The notes: generated from the sequence alone by a model not told the origin. Shown: positions 45,002 through 58,455, counted from the first letter of the stretch. The stretch: 64,000 nt of DNA from Diphasiastrum complanatum (GCA_029204225.1 CM055112.1:26563864-26627863), one strand, 5' to 3'. Made by a program: numbers and translations.

Positions 45002-47250
45002 TGCTAGTCTTAGGCTCTATCTCTCGGACCTTCTCAGGGAGTAGTCGTGGGGGAATGGCGTCCATGAAGCGCAGAATAGCTACATCTGATGAGATTCGTG
45101 GACGGAAACGTACTACTCGCAGATGACTTGCAAAAAAAGTGACTAGTGCAAGGGTGGGAGATGACTCGTGGACGGAAACGTACTACACGTAGAGGTGTGG
45201 AAAGTGCAAAAAATGACTCGTTGACGGGTAACTTACCACTCGCATATGACTCGTACAGAAGATGACTTGCAAAAAATGACTCGTGCAACCCTGTACCCGT
45301 GGATCTAGAAACCGTGGGGTACTTGCACATGAAGTACTCGCACATAAGATCCAACCGTGGGCTCGCTAGAAACCATGGGGTACTCGCACAGAAGATGACT
45401 CGCACAGGAATCTGACTCGTACACGACTCAGAAGGTGACAAACTAATTGTAAACGACTATGAACACTAATGAAAAACGTGTAGTAAAAATCAGTCGGAAA
45501 CCCACTGAAAAATGGCTAGAAATGGCGGAAGTACGGATGACAAAAGCCTCTAAAATCGGAAAAGCAGCCAGAAAACTATGCGCAAAACCGATGAAGTACT
45601 GAAAAACTGCCGGGAAAATGTCTATGAAAACCGTTGAAAATGTCTAAAACATGTCGATGAACGCCACTTAAGTGCACAGGGCTGAGGGAGGATGCAAGCA
45701 TGAAAACACTATGAAAAAATTACAAGAAGTGCTATAGATGCAAGTATGCATGAAGCATCTAACAAACTAAACTAGGCTGAAAAACGCAGATGTAAGCGAT
45801 CAATCAAAAACAAACAAATGACTAAAATTGAAAGCTAGCTGTGCAGAAAGCAGCTTAATCTCTTCTGTCCACATTACACCAATCTCAATCAGCAGAGGAA
45901 TTTGTAGTAAAGTTCGGCTATGTAGAACCTGATGGTGTTGCAGCTTTGGCGATTGCACATGCAACCATATCGAAGGCAACAGAAAAGGACGCAAAACTGA
46001 AAACGGACTAATGGTGTGCTGCTATGTGGGTTGGTAGTCCTGCAAGCAAAAAAATGGGCTGTTGGTGTGCTCAAAATGAGTGGAAGACGTGTTCAAAACG
46101 GAGAAGGTTGTATTAGAAGGGAACTCCAGCGCTGCAGAGCACACCAAACTAAACGTTGATGAAGAGAACTCTAGTAGGTGGTGGGATACAGATAGAACAC
46201 TGGCATGGACTGAAAAAAAAAACACTGATGAAGCGCTATCGACTGCCTGTTCTTCATTGAGAGCCTACTTGCCTGGTTACTGCACTCCCAAAATTCACTT
46301 GCAATCCTGAAGTTTCACAAACCATGAGGGAGTTTCACAAATCGTGAGGGAGTTCCACAAACTGTGAGGGAGTTGATGTGCAAATTTGATTTGAGAAAGG
46401 ATAGCGTGGATGAGGGCTTGCTCCAAGATGCGGCTGGTGTGCCCTCTGATGGCCGTTGAAAACCTGATGGATGCTAAAAGTGAGTTGCAGATGAAATGTC
46501 CCCTTCACGCCTGATGCAGCTGTAGATGAAGAAGACCACAGATGAAGAAAAAGTGTCCCCGTCACACGCTAGAGAAGCTGCAGATGCAACGTCCCCTTCA
46601 TGCCTTCAAAGACAGACAACACATGGCATGCTCCTCTTGTTCAAAAACACGTTGTAGGCAAAACAACACTATGCTTTGAAGAAGCAGCAGAGGGCAGGTC
46701 ATCAGATGGATGTTGCTCTTACGAAATCACCTGATGGAAGTGCGATTAGTGATGGGTCACCCTGCTGACACCTTCAGATGCCAGGCAATTCGAGGAGTTG
46801 CTCACGTGTGGGCAATAAGCAGATGAACCTCTGAGCAAAAGATTCATCCATAAAGCGCTGATGGGCTTTGATCTGCCGTTTCACTGGGACATGCGAAGGT
46901 AGAAAATGGATTGAAAACAGGCAAAACGAGCTGCTGAACGAGCTAAAAATGTGAGAGTTCAAGATCTTAGATGCGCCCCCTTCTAAAAACGTGATAGGGC
47001 TTTGCATAAGCCCTCGAGTGTGGCTTGAGGATGGCTGCTAAATCTACTCCATAAACCCTCTTTGTTAAAAAAAAACACGCTTTGAGATTTCTTGAAGGAA
47101 AGCAAGCAAGGAAGGATGCTTGAAAAAAAGCAAAAAGCAAAAAACAAAAAACCAGTAAGCATTAAAAAAAACAGCAACAAGCAAAAAGCACCAAGCAAGA
47201 AATAGCTTGAAAACAGGAAGAGTAGCGAGAAAGTAGAGAAAGCGAAAATA
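45002..47250 (-). other. gypsy-2 leader or gag region, no recognisable gag
   Basis: Contains local repeats (cgtggacggaaacgtacta at about 45099 and 45169; gactcg- and agatgactcgcac-type motifs to about 45430; gtttcacaaa.c.tgagggag about three times near 46310-46370). ORFs are short and no gag core was found, so gag is deleted or highly diverged. Confidence 0.5.
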
Positions 47251-47267
47251 GAGCGGCAACGACGCCA
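47251..47267 (-). promoter_or_regulatory. gypsy-2 primer-binding site
   Basis: Minus strand tggcgtcgttgccgctc, one base from the common gypsy site TGGCGCCGTTGCCG, one base after LTR end ...ccaaca. Confidence 0.7.
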
Positions 47268-47268
47268 A

Positions 47269-48005
47269 TGTTGGCTGTTCGCATCCCTCAACTCTGGCTA
47301 TGGCTCCAACTAATGAGTGCTATGGCAAATTCCCAACTAAAACATGTTATGGCTCCGACTAGGCATTGTGGCTTTCCCAACCAATGGCTATGGCTTCCAA
47401 CTAACCGAGAGGTTGAAGGATGAGAAGATCTACAGTGAGTGGGTGAGTATTTCGGGCAAGATCCACTCTTCTCTTGTTTCTCTACTTCAGAACTGACTCA
47501 AATGACGGCTTAACCTAATAATCTCCTCCTCTAAGGCTTACCCTACTAGAGAATGGATGGCCTAGATTAACTTAACTTGTTGCTAGATGAATAATATACA
47601 ATACAATGTGAAGTAAGACAATACATGAAACCACACAAGGGAGAACACTCAGAGAGAAAGATAGGCATGTATTGCAAATGAGGCTCTTCCACAAAGTGGA
47701 CTCTTCCACTCCTATATATATACTTGGATTGGTGGTCACTTACAAAAAGGCATTATGGGACAAATAGACCACATAGGCTTAACTTGGTACCATGAGACAA
47801 ACTCCCAATGGACCATAAACAACTGAACTAACTTAAGTTGAACTTATTCAGACTAGTTTAAGTTTCAATCTTCTAGACTTAGGCTTAGAACTAAACAACT
47901 TTTAAGCCGTTACGACATGGCGCAAAGGCCTAAACTTGACTGATCCAGTTCTAGGCTTAAGTTTGTATCTTTTTCAAGATGGCTCGAATATTCCTTAGAA
48001 TATCA
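47269..48005 (-). repeat. gypsy-2 5' LTR
   Basis: The end (minus ...cagccaaca) is fixed by the primer-binding site. The start near tgatattc (48005) is inferred from the junction with copia-2. A TATA-like tatatatata is at about 47713-47722. No partner LTR is present. Confidence 0.6.
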
Positions 48006-51000
48006 GCCTACAATCCTCTTGATCCATACCATCTCCTTTGTGCAATGTGCAAGAGCTTTGTACTCGGCCTCACTAGATGACAATGAGATAGTGGCTTGTT
48101 TCTTCGACATCCATGATATAGCTCCATCACCTATGAAAATACAATGAGCACTAATGGATTTCCTATCCATGACATCTCCAGAATAGTTCGAATCTGAAAA
48201 TTCAAAAAGATTAGGTGATGATCCCTCATACAATATGCCAAAATCTCGAGTTCCAATGATGTACCTCAAAACTCGCTTTCCTAGCTTCTAATGCTCCTCA
48301 CTAGGATCTTGCATGAATTGACTCAATCTTCCAGCATAATAGCTTAGATCTGGTCTAGTAATGGTTAGATAGATGAGTGAACCAACTAGCTTCCTATAGA
48401 GAGTAATGTCCTCGAAGGATCTTTCATTACCTCTTATAGTTAGCTTTACATGAGACTCCATAGGTGTATCACTAGCTTTTGCATCTACCACATAAAATCT
48501 TTCTAGAATAGAATTAGCATACTTCTCTTGACAAATGAAAGAAGATTGAGAAGATGTAATGACTTCTAGCTTGATCCCAAAATGGTTTGTCAAGATTAGC
48601 ACTTAATCTCATAGCTTTAGCACTTTCAGATAAAGTCCTATTCTTCCTTTCAGCCACTCCATTTTGTTGTGGAGTCCTTGATGTTGTATACTCCCTCTTG
48701 ATCCCATGCTCATCACAAAAGGCCTTAAACTTGGAAGATATGTATTCACCACCATTGTCACTCCTCAAGCACTTGATCTTTGTGGAAAATTGGTTCTCCC
48801 TTGCATTCTTGAACTTGATAAAGACATCATTCACTTCATCCTTGCTATTTAGTCATGATAGATCCAACAAAATCTACTAAAATCATCAATGAATGTTACA
48901 TACATATTAGTTCCACTATTGCTAATTGTAGTAAATCCATGAATATTCGAATGTACAAGTTGATGAGGCTTTGTAGATTTAGATATAGATCTAGTATAGG
49001 GTACTCTATGTGACTTGGACAAAGCACAAAACTCACAAACATGTTTGATGCCACTTAAGGAACTTGGAAGACCTATCACAATCTTCTTCCTAGCCATTAC
49101 CTCCAATGACTTGAAGTTGAGGTGTCCCATCCTTTTATGCCAAACCTCTTGAATAGGTATTTGCTCCCTTGCAACACATCCAACTCGGTTATCAATAACA
49201 CAAGCATCTAGTTTGAACAACTTCCCTTGAATTTTACCTTTTCCAACCAAGACATCCTTCATTTTGATCAAACAAGCATCTCCATCAAACTCCAACTTGA
49301 GGCCTTGCTTAGCATTTGACTCACACTAAGCAAATTCTTGGTAATACATAGAATAAACAAGACATCCTCCAAATGAAAATTCTTATTTTTAGAGAGAGAA
49401 ATAGGAATTGTGCCAATCCCTTTGATTGCACACTCACCATCATTGGCGTGTAGATCACCCTCTTGTCATCTCTATATGCCAACAAAGAAGTGAAGTAATC
49501 TTTGTGAAAGGTCATGTGTGAACTTGCTCCACTATCAATCCACCAAGGATCTAGATCTCCATCATTAGCAAGCATCACAAAAGCATCATCATTTGTATCT
49601 TGAACATCCAAACCATCCTCATCAAGAGTAAGATTACCTTGCTTGTCTCCTTGATCTCTCTTCTTCTTGTAGCACTCACTTGCAAAGTGTCCTTTGATGC
49701 CACAATAGAATTACTTGAGCTTTGATATATCCTTCTTTTTGCCACTTGAAGAAGCATCCATTTGATCTTGCCCTTTAGACCACTTACTTTTGGTTTTGCC
49801 CTTGAATTTGCCCTTTGTGAACATAGCATCTTCTTGAAGTGTCGATGTAGATCCACCTCTTGCTTGAAGCCTATATTCCTCATTGATCAAGATCTCTTGA
49901 AGATCCATCAAACTTAGTAAAGTCTTTTGAATAGCAATACTTTGAACAATGTTAGCATGAGCATCCAACAAGCCATTAAGAACTACTTGAATAAGCTCTC
50001 CTTCCTTAATGCTTTCATCAATGCAAGCCAACTCATCATTCAATGCTTTCATCCTCAAAACAAAAGTACTTGGACATTCTTCATTATTTTGCAAACAAGA
50101 AAATATTTTCCTTCTTAGAGTCAACACTCTAGAAGTAGACTTGGATTCATAAAGCTTCTTCAATGAATTCCAAGCTTCCAAAGATGATGTACACTTACCA
50201 ACTTCCTTGAGAAGCTCATTGGTAACATTCATCTTTATCATGTGTAGAGCCTTCTTGGACCTCTTGTCATACCTCATTTGATCTTGTTGTATTGCTGGTC
50301 TCTCCTCCAAACCTACAACAATATCCAAAACATCATTCATCTCAAGAAGTGACTCCATCCCCACTTTCCACAATGAATAGTTACTTGAGGTAAGCCTATC
50401 ATTGGCTTCCAACATGACTCCAATTGAGGTTGCCATGTAGCAATGACCAGATCTTCTCTTTCAACCTATTTCAATGCACAAAGCACTCCTTTGAACAACA
50501 AAAAATGATTTCAAAAGAAATTACCAAGATTTGAAACTATCTCACAAATTCTCTTCTAGCACTTATATCAAGCAAATCAACACATAGAATCATGGAATCT
50601 TGATCAACCTATGATCTATCCTCAATCTAATGACTTTTTGCCTCTTCCTAAGATTGAAACACACTTAAATGAAGTCCAACAACCTCACTATCTAGAGATC
50701 CAATCAAAATTAGGGTTTTGACAAAATCACAAAAATTTGACTATTCCAAATCTACTTGCAAATGCTGAAAATTTGATATGCAATCTATTAGCCACCACTT
50801 GGGCTGATCTAATGATCCAAAAATGGGCCAAATCCAGTATGTGAAATGAAAAATCGAAATTGATCAAGTTTATAGACCTATATAGGATTTTGATCTACAA
50901 AAGATCCAATCTACAAAAGCTAAAAACTCAATTTTGATGTAGAATCCCTTCTACCATGCTCTAGACTTGATATCTTCATGAGATACAAACACCAATAGAA

Positions 51001-51187
51001 CTTGATCAAACTTGAACGAAATGATTATGTACTGTTGCTGTCCATTCAAAACTAGCAAGCTACTGTCATTCACACGTGTGAAACCAAAAATAGCATTTAT
51101 GAATCATTCTACACATAAATTTGCATACAATCACCAATATAGTGCACCAATGGATAGTAGAACCCAAGGAGAACCATGTATAAGCAT
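48003..51187 (-). mobile_element. copia-2: internally deleted copia element
   Basis: Same family as copia-1. Gag 50436-49711 (MATSIGVMLEANDRLTSSNY) is more complete. The knuckle region follows (49883-49575). Protease is DPWWIDSGASSHMTFHKDYF. Pre-integrase and integrase 49295-48514 carry the same VHSNIHG and the same frameshift after CWIYHD as copia-1. A deletion joins integrase (KPFWDQAR) to late RT. The RT end is ANSILERFYVVDAKASDTPM and LVGSLIYLTITRPDLSYYAG. RNase H is FSDSNYSGDVMDRKSIS, then LSSSEAEYKALAHCTKE (48269-48003). On the 5' side the leader and about 210 bp of LTR remain (50977-51187), joined by a deletion that removed the primer-binding site. Confidence 0.85.
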
Positions 51188-53539
51188 TGTGAATGCTTCC
51201 TCAGGTGTTATCTTTGGTATGGCAATGGTAGGATTTCTATTTTGAAGATAGACTGCCGTGCTACATGCTTCTGACCAAAAATCTTTTGGTAGTTTCTTCT
51301 CAGCTAGCATAGATCTAGCACTTTCCACAATCGTACGATTCTTCCTCTTAGCTACACCATTGAGAGCAAGAGTATGAGCTTGCGTAAATCGTCTTTTAAT
51401 CCCACATTGATCACAAAGATCATTGAAGTCATTAGACTTGTACTCACCTCCACTATCTGATCTTAGGACTTTGATCTTTCTACCTGTCTGATTTTCGACC
51501 AATGCTTTGAAGCTCTTGAAGTTATCAAATGCATCTGATTTCTTCTTCAAGAAGTAAATCCACGTCTTATGTGACATATCATCAATAAAGGTCATGAAAT
51601 AGAAGGCTTTACCTAAGGACATGGTCCTCATAGGCCCGCATAAATATGTGTGGATTAAATCCAGGATGTTCTTTGCTCTTGCAACACCCGCTTTATTGAA
51701 CTTCTCTTGATGCTGCTTCCCATATATACAAGATTTGCACATCGATTTCAAGTGATCTTCTATGGTAGGCAATCTTGTTACCATTTCCAATTTTCTCATC
51801 AAACTGAGGCTTCCCAAGTTCAAGTGACCAAGCCTCTTATGCCACAACCTAGTTTGCGATGGAATGGACGATATAAGTCCATGCTGTCCCTTAATTGTAG
51901 CATTCAACTTGTACAATTTTGTATTGGGCTCTCTTACTCCATCCACAATAACTTGAACTTTTGGTTCACATCCTTCACACAGCAACCATTAGGAGAGTTT
52001 TGAACTCCAAAAAGACTCTTTAAGAATTCGTGCAAGATGTCTGTTATATTATTAAAATATTATAACACTAATACCTTTGATTTGCCATATCGTTTTAAAT
52101 CATATCTCATAAGTATGTCATCTAATATATCATTGAAAAGCCGTTGTTGAGCGCTTTCCAATGCACCAAAACTTTGCTAAATTTGGACTTACCACTAAAA
52201 AGTTATGCCATTTTTAGTGTGGACTCAGAAAGTTACGTAACGTAGATTTCAAATTTGAGTGTTTTGATTGGTCCATGTGTAAGAAAAAATAAGAAAAAAT
52301 ATAAAAAGAATCTTTACAAAGGTCTTTTTTGGATTTAGAACTTCTGTAATGGATCATGGACGAATTCTACTTTCAACTTTTGATCAGTAATGACTCCAAC
52401 AGAAAGTAGATTTTTCTTTAAACCTGGTACGTAAGTACCTCCCTGATCATCCTGCTTTTGCCATCAGGTAGTTGGATTGAAACGTGCCTATCCCCTTGAT
52501 CTTGCACACCTCACCATTTGCTTGTGAAACAGATGTTCCATTATCCAACACCCTTCAAACTACTGAACCCATTCTTGTACCTGTCATGTGTCCTTGTGGC
52601 TCCCGCGTCAATATACCATGCTTGATCATCTTGATTAGATGACAATGCAGATATGAAGATGCTAGAGTCTTCAATCTCACCCTCATCGACAAGGTTACCT
52701 GCTTGTTTTGGTTTCCCCTTGCCTTGTTCCGCCAGGAATTTGCGACATTCACTCTTCCAATGGCTTTTTTTTACCAACAAGGAAGCACTTGTCTTTATTC
52801 TTTTACCGGAAGATCCCTCGTCCTCCTGAGACTTGGCAAATTGTTGCTTAGACTTCTTCTTGCCCTTGCCCTTGCCTTGTTTTTGGCGTGTCGCAAGTGC
52901 CTGATCGTCAATATTTTGACGTCTAGCTTTCACCATTTCTCGTCATTGCTCTTCCTGCATCAAGATTCCTGTGAGCTCGTCAAGGTTGGCAATCTTTCTC
53001 TTCATGTTATTCCGCTCACAAACGTCTGATAGGGTTCTGCAATGTCGCACAATGCATTGTGCACCAGCTCCACATCACGTACGCATTCACCAATAGAATG
53101 TAGTTCATCTCTCATTGTCTGATTTTGGTCATGTATGTCTGATGTGCTCTCCTTGCTCCATGCGGGCACTATTCAACTTTGACTTCAGAAACATGATTCT
53201 TGACGGATTTGACGTCTCGAACTGCTCCTTTAGCACATCCCATGCCTGTTTGGGTGTCACAGCATCACAAATGTGGGTAATGATGTGATCCTTCACTGAC
53301 AAGTTAATGAAGCGTCAAAGCTTTCCTCATCTTTTTGTCGAACACTTTGATATCTGCTTCATTTGGGGCGGCCTTCTCTCATCACCTGTGACGACTTCCC
53401 ACACGTCTTTCTCCATCAGTATGCTTTTCATTTTGAATTTCCACACTGCATAGTTAGAAATCGCGTCCAATTTGCTACTTTCACTCAAAATGTACTCTCC
53501 CATGTTTGCCATCGCAAAACTGCTTGAAACTTCTGCCAT
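51188..53539 (-). pseudogene. copia-3 gag, protease and integrase (truncated)
   Basis: Gag starts at 53539 (MAEVSSSFAMANMGEYILSE, then YAVWKFKMKSILMEKDVWEV), but most of gag is broken. 52936-52541 holds a basic segment and the protease approach (DDQAWYIDAGATRTHDRY; the usual DSG is DAG). Integrase 51985-51131 has LWHKRLGHLNLGSLSLMRKL, CKSCIYGKQHQEKF, HTYLCGPM (usual Asp replaced by Tyr), FIDDMSHKTWIYFLKKKSDA, RSDSGGEYKSNDF and KRKNRTIVESARSMLAEKKL. It stops at TPEEAF, where it meets the copia-2 LTR fragment at 51187. RT and RNase H are missing. Different family from copia-1/2. Confidence 0.85.
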
Positions 53540-54830
53540 AGGCTAAAAACAGTATGCCGAGGCCAACAATGATGTCAGAAAGTTGAAAATAATGACATGC
53601 ACTTTTTCCCTTACCAGGCCCACTCGTCGCCTATTCCACCAATTGAAAGCCAAATCGGCGTCGCCCTTCCGAAATGCACTCAGTCGTCCAACTCCCAACA
53701 ACGTGCCCAGTGGAATGGTGAAATCACTTCTGGCGTACTCCGAACACTTTTTTCCACTGCAATCACTCTATTTTGGTGCACCGTACTTGTAGGTACAGTC
53801 CGGGTGCCCTTCGTTTGGAGGTTATAGCCTTTCGTTTGGGTCAAAATGGGCGAAGGACCCAAAAAATAGGGACTTTTCCTAGTTTTTGAACTGTTTCTTC
53901 ACCTTGAAGTAATACTTCACTCTTCACCCTAGGGCCCCAACTCACTTTTAAGTATGAACATTTTTAATGAAGTTGAAGGCACCTAGATGCTCTTCACTTC
54001 TTCATGCCCCTCTTCAACAACCCTTTAGACTCCATCCAATGGTTGAATCTGATCCAACTGTGGATATCCCTTCTGTGTAGCACAATTTGAGACGTCGATC
54101 TTGTAACTCCTCTATCCAACGGATCTGAACACTTCTGTGTACCAATGGAGAGTCTTGTAGACATTGTCCACTTTGAAACGCTACGCTCTCACCCTGGTTC
54201 CAAGCGCGAACTGTCCGCGACCTCCCTGTCTGGGCCGCGACTCCCCACACTGATTTTTGTTTGATCTAACTCGCATGTCGATCAATTTGACCATGATCTG
54301 AGGCCTAGATCAAGGTCGCCCTACTGATTCCAAGACTGTAGAGTGCTCACTCAAGAAATTCCGTGGAGAAACGGTGATTTTAGCTCAACTTGACAAAGTG
54401 GCTTTTTTTTTATCTTTTACCGCAAATCTGCTAGGTTAACTGTCTGGAGACAAATCTCTGACATAAACCTCACAATATCTTCATGGCTGGTTGACAATGT
54501 GATTAACTTCCTTCTTTTCCTTAAGGCATCCAAAACGGTGCACAAACAGCGAAGAAATCACCAGTTATGTATAAAAACCGTAACCCAAACCCGGTTTCAA
54601 TTTTCAGCTGGCTTCAAAATTATCAATTTTTCACTAATTTTTTCCCTGTCTGATGCTATGCACAGGCTAATAATCCCTCTGCTAAGCTTAGCAATCCATT
54701 ATAAACTAGAAAACCATGCACCATTGCTTCTCTTTCTGTCTTCAACCCGCTGTAAACCTCGAACTCTCAGAAGACAGTTTTTCCGAAGCTCTCTTCAACG
54801 ACGATGATGTACTGTGTACACTCCCTGTAC
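53540..54830 (-). other. copia-3 5' leader
   Basis: Long noncoding region between primer-binding site and gag. Its gag-proximal part (53555-53700) is the relative of window positions 1-130. Confidence 0.6.
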
Positions 54831-54843
54831 GGCTCTGATACCA
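54831..54843 (-). promoter_or_regulatory. copia-3 primer-binding site (initiator-Met tRNA)
   Basis: Minus strand tggtatcagagcc, a perfect match to the usual site. Confidence 0.9.
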
Positions 54844-55092
54844 ACTTAGAATTGGCTTTGCACAGGAACACAGATCATGCTACACAGTAACACAGACAGA
54901 AGACACTCTTTATAGCAAGCTCACATAACAACTATATTTCTCAAAATGAAATTACACTGTACATATAGTTGTTCACTCAGGCAACCCATGCATGACCCAG
55001 GTTGCCATTGGCGGGACGTGTGTCCCGTCGACTTGCCTCGTGGCGAGGCCAACTGATCCTTATCCACTGATAGGACCCACAGTACAGTAACA
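54844..55092 (-). repeat. copia-3 5' LTR, boundaries approximate
   Basis: Lies beyond the primer-binding site. Contains a TATA box on the minus strand (gctataaagagtg, about 54905-54917) and a GC-richer block (ggcgggacgtgtgtcccgtcgac, about 55013-55035) with an inverted repeat gggac...gtccc. Ends near gtaaca. Confidence 0.5.
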
Positions 55093-55975
55093 CAATGATT
55101 CTACTTTAATTCAAACTTTGTTGATAGGGCCAGCCATTCTTTTACACATTTGAGCAAATATAGAGTTGAACAGTGAGGAAAAAATGAAATTGAATGAACT
55201 CGCAAACTAGTTTCTACTGTTTTATGACAAAAATATTGGTGCCTCTTAAGACAAAATCCATGTATCAATCTTTTTCTTTTTAATATATAAAATCACCTTC
55301 CGGCATCAAAAGGTGCATGTTAAAGAAAGATACCTTTTTTTTGTGTAAAAAAATTACAAGAACAGTATGTGATAAAACGAAGTGAAAATTGTTTTCATGG
55401 TGGAGAAGGTCCACCTCCTTGACTAAAGGGCTAATAGAATAATTTTAACTATTTTGCAAGCAATTGATGCTCTTTTTAGCAAACTCCAATGATAAGGAAT
55501 AATGATCTTGTAAAGGAAGGAATTAGCATTGAGATACTGATTTTTATCTTAGTTTCATGAAACATAAAAAATCTAAAATTTTAAGCTCCCAACCTAATCA
55601 CTCTTCAAAATAGTTGACAACACAACACAAACCAATTGGTTCAATCACCATAGTATAGCATCAAGTACTTCGAGACTAGACAAATAGAATTGCTCACCAA
55701 CAACTGTATATACACACTTTATCATCACAAGTACAAAGAAATGCAACTTAAGTGCTCAACATGGGCTCATAAAAGAATTGGCCCGATAATTCTAGCACTA
55801 AGTATAATATGTCATCGTCAAACTTAGAAAGTAGCCATAAAGAAATCACATGTCAATTATTGCTAATTTAACTCTCTCCCTCAATAATCGACGTCTCGCT
55901 TGATCTAAGACTTATTCTATTCATGGAACATACCTCCATGATAGTATTATACTTCAGTATTGACAAAGAAAAAAT
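55093..55975. other. No gene recognised
   Basis: AT-rich sequence next to the copia-4 RNase H end. It may include the 3' noncoding end or LTR of copia-4, but no partner LTR is available. Confidence 0.4.
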
Positions 55976-55977
55976 TT

Positions 55978-57560
55978 TTACATAACCATTTCTATGCCAA
56001 GCTTAGTTCTAAAAGTCTCAAACTTGTCTTTCCATAAGGCTTTTGTGAATATATCAACAAGTTGCAACATTGTAGAGCATTGTGTAACACTAATATCTTC
56101 AGATTGTAACTTTTCACGCACAAAATGATATTTTATTTCAATGTGTTTAGTTCTTGCATGAAAGATTATATTTTTGGCCAACTGTATCTCGCTTTAACTA
56201 TCACTGAAGATAATAGTTGGGTGTGTTTGCTTTATACGAATCTCACTCAATAATCTTTGTAGCCAGGCAGCTTCTTGAGTAGCAAAATTTAACGCTTTAT
56301 ACTCAGCTTCTGTCGATGAAAGAGAAATGGTGTCATGCTTCTTATTAGGCCATGAAAAATAGCCATTTCCAAAGTTTAAAGCATAACCATGAATTGACTT
56401 TCTATCATCTATATTGCCAGCCGAATCAATGTCAACATAACCTTGTAACCTAGGTAAAGTATTTTGCTTCCTATAAACCAAGCCAAGGTTAGGTGTGCCC
56501 TTCATGTACCTCAAGATCATTTTCACGGCTTTCCAATGATCCAAAGTGGGTGATGACATAAATTGACTAATCAAGCTCACAACATAGCAAACATCAAGAT
56601 GAGTAGTCGTAAGATAAATCAAACTTCCAACTAGTTGAAGAAATAGTGTAGTGTCAACTTGACCACTATAATCAATACAAGACAACTTCTTACTAGCTTT
56701 GCATGGAGTGATGAAAAGTTTGCACTCTATCATGTGGAATCTCTCTATAATATCGCGAACATACTTGCTTTGACATAGCCTGATGTCATTGCCATTATGC
56801 CATACTTCAACCCCCAAGCAATAATGCACATGATCTAAATATGTCATCTCAAATTGCTTGCACAAGTTGGCTTTGATGGAGTGAATGAGATTCTCGTCAT
56901 TGCCTGTGATAATTATATCATCAACATAAAGCACAACCTAGGCAATGCTATCATTGTTTATAAGAAGATAAAGATTTGGATCTGAACTTCTTCTCATAAA
57001 CTCGTGAGAGAGAAAGTAATGATCAATACGTCCATACCATGCATGTGGTGCTTGCTTCAAACCATAGAGTGCTTTGTGTAGCTTGCATATGTTATGTTAT
57101 TGTCCCTTCAAAACAAAGCCTTATGGTTGGAGCATGTATACTTCCTCTTCTAAGTCACCATTTAAAAGTGCAGATTTCACATCCATTTGATGAATCTTCC
57201 ACCCAAAATGGGATGTTAAGACAATGATTAGGTGTAGCGTAGTCCACTTAGCCGCTGGAGCAAATGTCTCCTCATAGTCAATCCTTTTACTTTGCTCATA
57301 GCCTTTCACACCACTAAGTGTGCCTTATGCTTTGCGATTGTGCCATTCGCATAAAACTTTGTTTTATATACCCATTTGTTGTCAATGGGTTTCTTTCCAT
57401 GTGCTATATCAACCAACTCCCATGTACCATGATTCCATCTCCTCTTCCATTTCACTTTGCCACTCTTTGAAATCCTTTGACTCATCAAAAGTTAATGGCT
57501 CTCGACACTCCAAAATGTCGCTCATTAGGGCATAGTTCACATGATAATGATCAGGAGCTT
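55978..57560 (-). mobile_element. copia-4: RT and RNase H fragment
   Basis: Minus strand: WELVDIAHGKKPIDNKWVYK (57488-57306), YEETFAPAAKWTTLHLIIVL and KIHQMDVKSALLNGDLEEEV (57309-57121), the YVDD box LYVDDIIITGNDENL (56934), GVEVWHNGNDIRLCQSKYV, DSAGNIDDRKSIHGYALNF and LSSTEAEYKALNFATQEAAW. The end is ARTKHIEIKYHFVREKL with VDIFTKALWKDKFET (56181-55978). RT and RNase H motifs are well kept, with three or four frame breaks. Gag, protease, integrase and LTRs are absent. Confidence 0.85.
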
Positions 57561-57890
57561 TCCTTTCTCGCATTAAGGGTATATGGTGCCACCTAATAAA
57601 TTGCCTTGCTCAGAAGCATGATGGACTCCAAATGGTCCAAGTTTTGCTATAGAGTCCATTTGGAGATTTAAGTAATCATCGGAATACATGGCCAAGATTG
57701 ATAATGAATTATAGCATGCCACCTTGTTTTATACCAAAAAGTTTTTAATATTGCTCTTTGATTATTTTGCACCAAAGTAAAGCTTGAAAATATTAATGTC
57801 TACTTATAGGTTGTGTGGACTCACTCTAAACTCACTTGAGTTTTTATGTTATTAGCTAAATCAATCAACAATAATTGCATGAAGTGTGAT
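57561..57890. other. No gene recognised
   Basis: AT-rich. A short inverted repeat (ctccaaatgg ... ccatttggag) at about 57627-57664. Confidence 0.4.
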
Positions 57891-57899
57891 GTTTGATAT

Positions 57900-58345
57900 T
57901 TTTTGTGAATGAGTCAAGTCATTATTGAACAATTGGAGTATTTGTGGCATAGTTTATTGGCTTATGAGGTTACCAAAGATTTGTATCATTGCAAAGGGGT
58001 TTTACATTGAGGGGCATCCTTCAATGGAAATTTCATGATTTTTTAGCATACAACTTGCTTGCTAGCGACTCAATGAAAGAGTATGTGAGATGCCTTGAAT
58101 GTGGAGCCAACAACAACAAAAATACGGTTAATTCACTACCAACAATTATTTATTGTGGGGATAAACATTGTTTACCTATGAATAGAAGATTGACGTGGAA
58201 GAGAGAGCACCACCTTATCAAAAAACATCATAAAAAATCATGCAAGTTTGTGATTAAAAAAGAAATGGCTAATGGATCCCAGAAAAAAGTGAGTGGAAGA
58301 TGCATCAAAGTACACGAGCTGGAAGAGGCTAAGCACCCTCTATAC
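57900..58345 (+). pseudogene. CACTA (En/Spm) TNP2-type transposase fragment
   Basis: Reading + with one frameshift near 57995: QLEYLWHSLLAYEVTKDLYH, then FTLRGILQWKFHDFLAYNLL, VRCLECGANNNKN, and CGDKHCLPMNRRLTWKREHH. This follows the plant TNP2 pattern: L..LW..G...YD, F.LRA.L.WTI.DFPAYG.LSG, C..C, then H.RFLP..H..R. The fragment covers only about 150 residues of a 700-plus residue protein. The HDFLAYN stretch holds the Asp position (DFPAYG in the family). Its closeness to copy B is probably chance nesting. Confidence 0.65.
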
Positions 58346-58455
58346 TCTACCATATTGGAAAGTGAGTAGTAAGTATGTTGAAGCTTTGATTCATTTTCGT
58401 TTCATGTTTTTTGACCAAGGATGATTGCATTATAAAACCAAACTTTTTTACTCCA

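Larger units (their letters stand above)
34952..48005 (-). mobile_element. Ty3/gypsy element gypsy-2, split by copia-1
   Basis: Order on the minus strand: 5' LTR (about 48005-47269), primer-binding site (47267-47251), leader (47250-45002), linker and RT (45001-43548), RNase H (about 43520-43310), integrase (about 42890-42358). Copia-1 interrupts at 42357/37202. Then come the integrase C-terminus (37201-36685) and the extra ORF (36260-34952). The 3' LTR is missing. No gag core was recognised. Frameshifts are numerous. Confidence 0.8.

Noticed and set aside
57900-58345. CACTA fragment as part of copy B
   Set aside because: No TNP2-like sequence occurs with copies A, C or D, so chance nesting is more likely.
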